From Fusobacterium sp. FSA-380-WT-3A (GTDB taxonomy: Bacteria > Fusobacteriota > Fusobacteriia > Fusobacteriales > Fusobacteriaceae), in the NCBI RefSeq assembly GCF_012843705.1, contig NZ_JABAFQ010000003.1:62001-126000 (forward strand): a DNA stretch of 64,000 nucleotides, read 5' to 3'. This document shows positions 25,774 to 32,611 of this stretch, one piece after another. A program made the position numbers and the translations under genes. Each line of letters opens with the position of its first letter. Position 1 is the stretch's first letter. Below the pieces are notes generated by a model. That model was not told the DNA's origin. It did no database searches and saw only the letters and a list, made by a program, of their open reading frames with translations.

Positions 25774-25896
25774 TTTCATAACATTATTATAAAATAAAAA
25801 AACATATTTTCTACGAACAAAAAAAATTATACTATATATTTCCTTAAAAAGTCAATATATAAATAATTTTTATTTTTTATTTCATAACATTATTAT
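25774..25896. repeat. 17-base direct repeat in the tetR control region
   Basis: TTTCATAACATTATTAT occurs at 25774-25790 and again at 25880-25896, identical, with start-to-start spacing of 106 bases (about ten helical turns). The ATAACATTAT core is a near-palindrome. The proximal copy overlaps the probable -10 element (TATAAT on the minus strand, 25786-25791). This fits paired operators for the TetR protein. The rest of the 229-bp gap to the next gene is AT-rich and otherwise unremarkable. Confidence 0.45.
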
Positions 25897-25982
25897 TTTT
25901 TTTCATTATAATTTATCAATATTAAAATTACAATAGTAATATATAAACTTATAAAAAAAAAGAAATCATAATTGATTTCTTT

Positions 25983-26654
25983 TTATATTTTTTCTTTATC
26001 GTAATTTATAAACATCATTATAAAAACTATCATTAATCCAATTACAGAAAAAAGGACAGATTTTTCTAAATATTTCTTTGTAATAATAGCTCCTATCATT
26101 CCACCTATTATAAAAAAAGTTATAATTCCAAAGTAATTCATACTACTTTTTAAATCTTCTTTATTTTTTATTACCAAAGATTTATAAAGAGCTTCACTTG
26201 CACTTCTCAAATTTCCTGTACACATAGTTGAAGCATAGGCTTTACCTCTAAACTTCCTAAAAGACTCTACCTGAAGTGAACACACAAAAGATATTAATAC
26301 ATTTGCTAAAATATCTAAATCTCCAATAGGAATAAAAGCTACTATTATTAAAATTATCATCTCCAATAATAATATACTTTGTCGCCAATGTAAAAATTCT
26401 TTATTATATTTTTTTCTAAAAAACTCTGACAAAAGAACTCCAATCACAAAAGCCATTATAGGAGTAAAATATTCTAAAGCACTTTCCCATCTTTTCTCTA
26501 TGAGATTTATTCCAAATAAAACTATGTTTCCTGTTTGAGCATTAGCAAAAACTTTTCCTCTACATATATAAGTATAGGCATCTAAATAACCTCCAACAAC
26601 AGCTAAAATTAGACCTACCCTATATCGTTCAGACATCTGAAATATCTTGTTCAT
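25983..26654 (-). CDS. DUF1275 (YoaK-like) membrane protein
   Basis: A 223-residue polytopic inner-membrane protein with about six hydrophobic segments. The start at 26654 is chosen because GAGGTG lies 7 bases upstream; the longer frame to 26726 runs through the promoter region. Conserved DUF1275 motifs are VGGYLDAYTYICRG, FANAQTGNIVLFG and the middle CSLQVESFRK followed by ASTMCTGNLR. No function is established for the family. It is divergent from metQ and has no cotranscribed neighbour. Confidence 0.82.
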   Translation of the reverse strand: MNKIFQMSERYRVGLILAVVGGYLDAYTYICRGKVFANAQTGNIVLFGINLIEKRWESALEYFTPIMAFVIGVLLSEFFRKKYNKEFLHWRQSILLLEMIILIIVAFIPIGDLDILANVLISFVCSLQVESFRKFRGKAYASTMCTGNLRSASEALYKSLVIKNKEDLKSSMNYFGIITFFIIGGMIGAIITKKYLEKSVLFSVIGLMIVFIMMFINYDKEKI

Positions 26655-26719
26655 TTTTATCACCTCATTGTATGTAATTCCAACTTTATTATAGCATAAA
26701 GAAAAAATAAAAAAAATAG

Positions 26720-26748
26720 TTGACAAATCTATTTTTTTATTATATCAT
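26720..26748 (+). promoter_or_regulatory. metQ promoter
   Basis: TTGACA (26720-26725) and TATCAT (26743-26748) are spaced by 17 bases; transcription would begin about 26755, just ahead of the SAM-I riboswitch. Confidence 0.7.
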
Positions 26749-26761
26749 ACACAAAATAAAA

Positions 26762-26860
26762 AATATCCATCAAGAGAAACTGAGGGACTGGCCCTATGAT
26801 GTTTCAGCAACCTACTTTGTAAAGTGTGGTGCTAATTCCATGTAGATGGTTTAGATTAAT
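26762..26860 (+). promoter_or_regulatory. SAM-I (S-box) riboswitch
   Basis: The conserved series CATCAAGAGAAACTGAGGGA, CTGGCCCTATGA, CAGCAACC and GGTGCTAATTCC identifies a class I SAM riboswitch. P1 can pair CCATC (26767-26771) with GATGG (26845-26849), leaving a very small P4. It is followed by an expression platform and metQ. High SAM should favour the terminator at 26876. Confidence 0.93.
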
Positions 26861-26875
26861 AATCTATTCCTTATA

Positions 26876-26915
26876 TCTCTAAATTTTCTTGATGAAAAAT
26901 TTAGAGATTTTTTAT
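26876..26915 (+). terminator. SAM-controlled terminator
   Basis: Hairpin ATCTCTAAATTTT / AAAATTTAGAGAT followed by six T. TTTAGA just after P1 (26850-26855) is complementary to TCTAAA in the terminator's left arm, giving a plausible antiterminator that would form when SAM is absent. The loop carries CTTGATG, which is also complementary to CATCAAG at the 5' end of the aptamer. Confidence 0.75.
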
Positions 26916-26963
26916 TAAGAGTGATATTTTTTATAATTTAAAAAATTTTAAGGAGATGATAAT

Positions 26964-27755
26964 ATGACAAACTTATCAAAAAAATTATTTACAACACTTG
27001 TGGCTTTTTCTCTACTAGGAAATTATTCATTTTCTAAGACTCTTAAAGTAGGAGCTTCACCTGTTCCTCATGCTGAAATTTTAGAGGCTGTAAAACCTCA
27101 ATTAAAAGAAAAAGGAATAGATTTAGAAATTATTGAATTTAATGAATATGTTACTCCTAATTTAGCTTTAGCTGATGGAGATTTAGATGCAAACTTTTTC
27201 CAACATACACCTTATCTTGAAAAATTTAAAACAGAGAGAAATTTAAAAATTTCTCAAATTGGGGAAGGAATTTTTATCTCTCCAATAGCTGTATTTTCTG
27301 ACAAATATAAATCATTAGATGAAATAAAAAAAGGTGGAGTTATAGCTATTCCTAGTGACCCTACAAATGGTGGAAGAGCTTTATTACTTCTTCATAATAA
27401 AGGAATTATTACTTTAAAAGACCCTACAGACCTTAGTGCTACTGAATTTGATATCATAAAAAATCCTAAAAAATTAAAATTCAAATCTATTGAAGCTCCT
27501 CAACTTCCTCGTGTAATAAAAGATGTTGATGTGGCTGTTATAAATTGTAACTATGCTCTTCAAGCTAATTTAGACCCTATAAAAGATTCTATTGCCATTG
27601 AAGGAGCTGAATCTCCTTATGCCAATGTTGTAGCTGTTAGAGATGAAAATTTAAATGATTCTGAGGTAAAAACTTTAGTTGATGAACTTAGAACTGAAAA
27701 TATTAAAAAATTTATAAATGAAAAATATAAAGGTTCTGTAATAGCAACTTTCTAA
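26964..27755 (+). CDS. metQ: MetQ/NlpA-family methionine-binding protein
   Basis: A 263-residue substrate-binding protein for methionine uptake. After a signal peptide (about residues 1-24) it shows KVGASPVPHAEILE, DANFFQHTPYLEKF, IAIPSDPTNGGRALLLL and AVINCNYALQ, all standard for MetQ. Unusually, no lipobox cysteine follows the signal peptide (NYSFSK instead of LxxC), so it should be a free periplasmic protein rather than a lipoprotein. The SAM riboswitch supports a methionine-related role. No metN or metI is adjacent, so the permease is encoded elsewhere. Confidence 0.92.
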   Translation: MTNLSKKLFTTLVAFSLLGNYSFSKTLKVGASPVPHAEILEAVKPQLKEKGIDLEIIEFNEYVTPNLALADGDLDANFFQHTPYLEKFKTERNLKISQIGEGIFISPIAVFSDKYKSLDEIKKGGVIAIPSDPTNGGRALLLLHNKGIITLKDPTDLSATEFDIIKNPKKLKFKSIEAPQLPRVIKDVDVAVINCNYALQANLDPIKDSIAIEGAESPYANVVAVRDENLNDSEVKTLVDELRTENIKKFINEKYKGSVIATF

Positions 27756-27818
27756 CTTGAGTTGATAATTTTGGGAAAATTTATCATATTAAAGTAAGAT
27801 AAGATTAAAAATAAAGAA

Positions 27819-27844
27819 GGTGTTACAAATTAATTTGTAACACC
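27819..27844. terminator. palindromic terminator between metQ and the reductase gene
   Basis: A perfect 26-base palindrome (GGTGTTACAAATT with its reverse complement). On the minus strand it is followed by TTCTTTATTTTT, so it can end the reductase transcript; it also lies 60 bases past the metQ stop. Confidence 0.65.
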
Positions 27845-27867
27845 CATCTTATTTTGAAATATTTAAT

Positions 27868-29505
27868 TTATATTTTTTCTAATATATCCACAACTTCTTC
27901 TATTGATAATTTTCCAAAACGAAGGTCTTTATCATTTATAACCATTGCTGGTACACTTAATATATCATATTTTTTCTTGAAATCTTTGTGAGCAAATACA
28001 TCTATTACTTCTACTTCAACATTTGGATTTTCAACAGCTATTCTTTGAGTTGATTGAACTGTCTCAGGACATCTAGTACAATTTAATGAAATTCCTATTT
28101 TTATATTTAATTTTTTATCTATTTTAGATATTCTTTCAATTAATGAATCACTTATTTTTTGTCCTGGTCCTGATACATTATACATAGCTAAAATAAATGA
28201 ATTTAATTCATGTCCTGTAGGAACAGTTGTATATTTTATTCTTGAAAATTCCCCTTTATCATTTAATATAGCAATAGCAGGTAATTTTTCTAAATCAATA
28301 CCTTTTTGTGCTAATTCTATATCTGTTTTTTCATAAATTTTAACTTGAATTTTATCATTTGTACTTCCAATCTCTTTTGCCATTTGAATTATATCAGAAG
28401 TTTCTTCTAAATCTTCACCTTTTATTACAGCTAATTCTATTTTATTTTGGAATACCTTAGTTACTTCTCTTAGTTGTTCTTTTAGATTTTCATCTAACAT
28501 TTCTTTTCTTTCTTCACTTTCAACTTCTTTTTCTTCTATTTTCTCTTCTTTTTTCAATCCTAATTTTTCTCTAAGTTCAAAAACATATTTTTCTATATTA
28601 CTAGAAGCTATAGCTCCATCTGAAACTGCTGTAACAACTTGTCTTAATTTTTTAGGTCTAATATCTCCTATAGCATATACTCCTGATGTACTAGTCATTA
28701 AATCTTCATTTGTTAAAATAAATCCTTGTTTATCTATTTCTATGTGGTCTTTAAAAATTTTGCTTTGAGGTTCATATCCAACAAAAATAAATATTCCAAA
28801 TGTTTCTCCATCTTCAGGAATAAATTCTTCAGTTTCGTTAGTAATATTATTTTTTAAAAGTATTTTTCTTAAAAATTTATCTCCTGTAGCCTCTACAACT
28901 TCTGTATTAAACCTAACATCTATTTTTGGATGAGCTAAAACTTTATCAGCTATTGTTCTGGCACAAGTAAAATCTGGTTCTCTAACTATAACATGAACTT
29001 TTTTAGCATATTTAGTTAAAAATATAGCTTCTTCAGCTGCAGCAAATCCTCCACCTATTACAAATACATCTAATCCTGTGAAAAATTCTCCATCACATGT
29101 AGCACAATATGCTACTCCTCTACCTGAATATTCTATTTCTCCAGGAAAATTTAATTTTCTTGGAGAAGCTCCTGTTGCTATAACAACTGATAATCCTTTG
29201 TATTCTTTTCCTGATTTTGTTTTTATGACTTTTATATCATCTTCTAAATTCATATCAATAACTTCATCTTGAACAAAATCATTTTTAAAATTTTTAGCTT
29301 GTTCTTTTATTTTATCAACTAACTCACTTCCAGAAATCTCTTTTATTCCTGGAAAGTTAACAACTTCACTAGTTATTTTTATCTGTCCACCTTTTTCTTC
29401 TTTTTCTATAATAAGAACATCTAACTTGGCTCTCCCACCATATATTCCAGCTGTAAGTCCAGCTGGACCTCCTCCTATTACAATCATATCGTAAATTTTT
29501 TCCAT
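27868..29505 (-). CDS. permuted AhpF-like peroxiredoxin reductase (TrxR domain first, AhpF N-domain last), copy 1
   Basis: A 545-residue flavoprotein. Residues 1-310 are a thioredoxin reductase domain with FAD site GGGPAGLTAG, redox pair CATC (Cys134, Cys137), NADPH site VIGGGFAAAEEA and a C-terminal FAD motif YAIGDI. After a charged linker (about 315-345), residues 346-545 match the tandem thioredoxin-fold domain that in classical AhpF is N-terminal, including PTGHELNSF and CTRC (Cys476, Cys479). It probably passes electrons from NADPH to the adjacent peroxiredoxin. It lies 56 bases downstream of ahpC with a terminator between, so it may be expressed by read-through. Confidence 0.88.
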   Translation of the reverse strand: MEKIYDMIVIGGGPAGLTAGIYGGRAKLDVLIIEKEEKGGQIKITSEVVNFPGIKEISGSELVDKIKEQAKNFKNDFVQDEVIDMNLEDDIKVIKTKSGKEYKGLSVVIATGASPRKLNFPGEIEYSGRGVAYCATCDGEFFTGLDVFVIGGGFAAAEEAIFLTKYAKKVHVIVREPDFTCARTIADKVLAHPKIDVRFNTEVVEATGDKFLRKILLKNNITNETEEFIPEDGETFGIFIFVGYEPQSKIFKDHIEIDKQGFILTNEDLMTSTSGVYAIGDIRPKKLRQVVTAVSDGAIASSNIEKYVFELREKLGLKKEEKIEEKEVESEERKEMLDENLKEQLREVTKVFQNKIELAVIKGEDLEETSDIIQMAKEIGSTNDKIQVKIYEKTDIELAQKGIDLEKLPAIAILNDKGEFSRIKYTTVPTGHELNSFILAMYNVSGPGQKISDSLIERISKIDKKLNIKIGISLNCTRCPETVQSTQRIAVENPNVEVEVIDVFAHKDFKKKYDILSVPAMVINDKDLRFGKLSIEEVVDILEKI

Positions 29506-29523
29506 ATTCCCTCCTCTATAAAG

Positions 29524-29556
29524 AAAAGATGTTACTTAAAAAAGCAACATCTTTTT
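29524..29556 (-). terminator. terminator after the peroxiredoxin gene
   Basis: Stem AAAGATGTTGC and matching AGTAACATCTTTT (minus-strand sense) with a T-rich loop and trailing TTTTCTT. It could partly insulate the downstream reductase gene. Confidence 0.65.
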
Positions 29557-29561
29557 AAATC

Positions 29562-30122
29562 TTAAAGTTTTCCAACTAAGTCAATTGATGGTTTTAAACT
29601 TTCTTTTCCTGGTTTCCATTTAGCTGGACAAACCTCTCCATGTTCTCTTACAAATTTAGCTGCTTGTAATTTTCTTAATAATTCACTAGCTTCTCTTCCT
29701 ATTCCATTAGCATGAACTTCATAAGCTTGGATAACTCCTTCTGGATCTATAATGAAACTTCCTCTTAATGCTAATCCTTCTTCTTCAATCATAACTTCAA
29801 AAGCTCTTGATAATTTTCCTGTTGGGTCAGCTATCATTGGATATTGAACTTTTTTAATTCTTTCAGAAGTATCATGCCAAGCTTTGTGAACAAACTCTGT
29901 ATCTGTTGAAACTGAATATACTTCACATCCTTCTTTTTTAAATTCTTCATATAAATTAGCTAAATCTTCTAACTCTGTTGGACATACGAAAGTAAAGTCA
30001 GCTGGATAGAATACTACTGCAGCCCATTTCCCTTTCATTGATTCATTTGTTATCTCTATAAAATCTCCATTTTGGTACGCTTTCACTTTAAATTCTTCAA
30101 CTTTTTTTCCTATTAAAGACAT
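29562..30122 (-). CDS. ahpC: AhpC-type two-cysteine peroxiredoxin
   Basis: A 186-residue peroxidase that reduces hydrogen peroxide and organic hydroperoxides. The peroxidatic Cys47 is in FYPADFTFVCPTE and the resolving Cys165 is in HGEVCPAKW, with WHDTSERI and RGSFIIDPEG as in AhpC. It is flanked on both sides by AhpF-like reductases on the same strand, which are its likely electron donors. A very good promoter and an inverted-repeat operator lie upstream. AGGAGG precedes the ATG. Confidence 0.95.
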   Translation of the reverse strand: MSLIGKKVEEFKVKAYQNGDFIEITNESMKGKWAAVVFYPADFTFVCPTELEDLANLYEEFKKEGCEVYSVSTDTEFVHKAWHDTSERIKKVQYPMIADPTGKLSRAFEVMIEEEGLALRGSFIIDPEGVIQAYEVHANGIGREASELLRKLQAAKFVREHGEVCPAKWKPGKESLKPSIDLVGKL

Positions 30123-30151
30123 AATCTTCCTCCTATTTAAAATTTATTGTT

Positions 30152-30170
30152 ATTTGTATTGATTACAAAT
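30152..30170. promoter_or_regulatory. inverted-repeat operator at the ahpC transcription start
   Basis: ATTTGTA (30152-30158) and TACAAAT (30164-30170) form a perfect 7-base dyad with a 5-base spacer, lying immediately downstream of the -10 element and over the expected start site. The layout suits a repressor such as a peroxide sensor, but the sequence is not the PerR box consensus. Confidence 0.5.
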
Positions 30171-30172
30171 TT

Positions 30173-30201
30173 ATTATAGCAACTATTAAATAATTTGTCA
30201 A
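30173..30201 (-). promoter_or_regulatory. ahpC promoter
   Basis: TTGACA (30196-30201) and TATAAT (30173-30178) on the minus strand, both perfect consensus hexamers with 17-base spacing. It is the strongest promoter by sequence that I found in the window. Confidence 0.8.
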
Positions 30202-30342
30202 TACTTTTTTTTGATTTTCAAAATATTTTTTTGAAAATTTATAAATAATTATTACATTAAAAAAATTATTTATGTTTATTCTAAATTTATAAAAAGTAAA
30301 AAAATTTTATAATTAAAAATTAGATTTATATTAAGTTAAATA

Positions 30343-30396
30343 AAAGAGTTATTGTTCTCAATTTAATTTATTATTAAGTACAATAACTCCTCTAAT
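30343..30396 (-). terminator. terminator after reductase copy 2
   Basis: Stem AGAGTTATTGT (30345-30355) pairing with ACAATAACTCCTCT (30381-30394), with a long AT loop. It lies about 10 bases beyond the stop of the upstream reductase gene on the minus strand. Confidence 0.6.
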
Positions 30397-30405
30397 ATTT
30401 TTATT

Positions 30406-32028
30406 CTATTGTTTTTCTAGAATCTCTATCATTTCTTCTAATGACATTTGACCAAAATAGATATTTTTTTCATTTACCACTATAGCAGGAACTCCTACTA
30501 TATCATGTTTCTTTTTAAATTCTTTATGTGTTAATACATCTATTATTTCAACTGATACATTTTTATTTCTTGAAACAATAAATTGAGTAGCTTGAACTGT
30601 ATCTGGACATCTAGTGCATTTCAATGAAACTCCTATTTGTACATTTATTTTCTTTTCTATCTTATCTATTCTTTCCAACAACTCTTCTTTTACTTCATCA
30701 CCAGGACCAGCTATATTATATAAAGCTTGCATAAAAGAATTTAATTCATGTTCTAAAGGAATTGTAGAATATTTTATTCTAGAATATTCATTGTCTTTAT
30801 TTAAAATAAATACTGCTGGCAATCTTTCTAAAAGAAATTTTTCATTTATTTCTGGAGAACTTCTTTCATATACAAAAACTTTTATTTTTTCAGTTAAACT
30901 GCTTAGTTCTCTAAGTAATTCTTCCAAAGCCCTACTTTTCTCTAAATCTTCACCTTTTACCATTACAAGATTTAGTGAAGTTTTAAATCTTTTTGTAAGT
31001 TCTACAATTTGTTTCTTCATATTATTATCTAAAATTCCATTTTCTTCTAAATCATCATCTTCTCTTTCTACTTTTGGAAGATTTAATTTATTTCTCAATT
31101 CAAAAATATATTTTTCTATTCTTGAGATTGCTGTTCCTCCATCTGATACTGCTGTAACTAACTGTCTTAACTCTTTTGGTCTAATATCCCCTACAGCATA
31201 AACTCTTTCCACATTAGTTTCCATATATTCATTTGTTTTTATATATCCCTCTTCAGTTAATTCTATTATTCCTTTATAAATATCTGTTTGTGGAACAAAG
31301 CCTATAAAAATAAATAAACCTATATTTTCATTATTTTCTGAAACAACTTCTGTTATCTCTCCAGTAACATTATTTTTCATTTTTATTTTTCTAAGAAGAT
31401 TATCTCCTTCAGCACTAATAATTTCTGTATTAAATTTAACTTCTATTTTAGGATTTTTTAATACTTTATCAGCAATTGTTTTAGCACAAGTAAATTCTGG
31501 TTCTCTTGCTAATATATGTACTTTCTTTCCATATCTTGTTAAAAATATTGATTCCTCTGCTGCTACGAATCCGGCCCCTACAACAAAAATATCTTTATCT
31601 TTAAAAAATTCTCCATCACAAATAGCACAATAACTAACCCCTTTTCCTAAAAATTCATCTTCCCCAATAAAATTTAATTTTTTATGAGTTATTCCACTAG
31701 CTATTATTATACTTAGTCCTTTATATTCTCCTAATTTTGTAATAACTTTTTTTATATCTCCATCTAATTCTAATTTTATAACTTCATCATGTACAAAACT
31801 CACTCCAAATTTTTGAGTTTGTTTTTTCATCATTTCTACAATTTCTTTACCTTTTATAGAGTTTATTCCTGGATAATTAACAACTTCATCAGTTAATTTT
31901 ATTTGTCCTCCAAAATCATCTTTATCAATAATTAATACATCTAATTTTGCTCTTCCTCCATATATTCCAGAAGTTAAACCTGAAGGTCCCCCTCCAATTA
32001 CAATAACATCATATATTCTTTCGCCCAT
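30406..32028 (-). CDS. permuted AhpF-like peroxiredoxin reductase, copy 2
   Basis: A 540-residue paralog of the 27868-29505 protein with the same reversed order: thioredoxin reductase domain (GGGPSGLTSG, CAIC with Cys134 and Cys137, VVGAGFVAAEES, YAVGDI) then the AhpF N-domain equivalent (PLEHELNSF, CTRC with Cys471 and Cys474). The second domain's first thioredoxin fold is shorter in acid residues than copy 1, but all redox cysteines are kept, so both should be active. It has its own leader and ends before the ahpC promoter. Two donors for one peroxidase suggests different partners or conditions. Confidence 0.87.
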   Translation of the reverse strand: MGERIYDVIVIGGGPSGLTSGIYGGRAKLDVLIIDKDDFGGQIKLTDEVVNYPGINSIKGKEIVEMMKKQTQKFGVSFVHDEVIKLELDGDIKKVITKLGEYKGLSIIIASGITHKKLNFIGEDEFLGKGVSYCAICDGEFFKDKDIFVVGAGFVAAEESIFLTRYGKKVHILAREPEFTCAKTIADKVLKNPKIEVKFNTEIISAEGDNLLRKIKMKNNVTGEITEVVSENNENIGLFIFIGFVPQTDIYKGIIELTEEGYIKTNEYMETNVERVYAVGDIRPKELRQLVTAVSDGGTAISRIEKYIFELRNKLNLPKVEREDDDLEENGILDNNMKKQIVELTKRFKTSLNLVMVKGEDLEKSRALEELLRELSSLTEKIKVFVYERSSPEINEKFLLERLPAVFILNKDNEYSRIKYSTIPLEHELNSFMQALYNIAGPGDEVKEELLERIDKIEKKINVQIGVSLKCTRCPDTVQATQFIVSRNKNVSVEIIDVLTHKEFKKKHDIVGVPAIVVNEKNIYFGQMSLEEMIEILEKQ

Positions 32029-32170
32029 AATTATTCTCCTTTTTTATTTTATAAAATTTATATAATTAAATTTTATTTGTAGATTTATAAAGAAAAATAA
32101 GAATTAAAATTATTAAAATAAATACTATTTTTTCTTTTAAATTTGAATTAATAAAGTTTTCAAGACTAAC

Positions 32171-32359
32171 TTAAACAGTTTCTGTCATTGCCCAAAAAAA
32201 GCTAGTTATAAAAAAGAAACCTAAGAAAATTATAAAAAGTCCAAAATTTAAATGAGGAACTTTTTCCATTTTTATATAATTATATATCCAAAAAAATAAT
32301 AATTAAAATAGGTGGTAAAATATATTTAAAAAAAATTTAATTTGAGTTTTTCTATTCAT
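32171..32359 (-). pseudogene. small two-helix membrane protein frame broken by one stop codon
   Basis: The 583-bp gap between the reductase and oadA holds a 62-codon frame starting with a good ribosome site (GAGAGG) and ATG at 32359. It reads MNRKTQIKFFLNIFYHLF, then an in-frame TAA at 32303-32305, then continues as LLFFWIYNYIKMEKVPHL and NFGLFIIFLGFFFITSFF to a second stop at 32171. Two hydrophobic segments separated by a charged loop suggest a small membrane protein. The single stop suggests recent inactivation, or a sequencing error. I do not recognise the family. Confidence 0.4.
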
Positions 32360-32567
32360 TAGTATTATCCTCTCTTTTTTATCCTCATATTAATTATATA
32401 AATATAAATTTTTTTCTCATCAACTTTATCTAGAAATTTCTCTTTTATAGTATCTATTTTAAATAATCTTTATCTATAAATATTAAAAACATTTTTTATT
32501 TTTATTAATTTCTCAAAATATTATATTTTTATTTTATAAATATATAAATTAGATTTTCAAATAAAAA

Positions 32568-32599
32568 AATTCTTTCAGTAATAAATACTGAAAGAATTT
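32568..32599 (-). terminator. oadA terminator
   Basis: Thirteen-base perfect stem AATTCTTTCAGTA / TACTGAAAGAATT with a 5-base loop and a T-run on the minus strand, 13 bases past the oadA stop. Confidence 0.85.
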
Positions 32600-32611
32600 T
32601 GATTTTTTAAA

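Noticed and set aside
27868-29505. Reductase-peroxidase genes as a split or misassembled AhpF
   Set aside because: Both copies have the same reversed domain order with intact linkers and cysteines, so an assembly error is very unlikely.
30614-31201. 195-codon plus-strand frame opposite reductase copy 2
   Set aside because: Long only because of low stop frequency on the strand opposite an AT-rich gene; no motif and no ribosome site.
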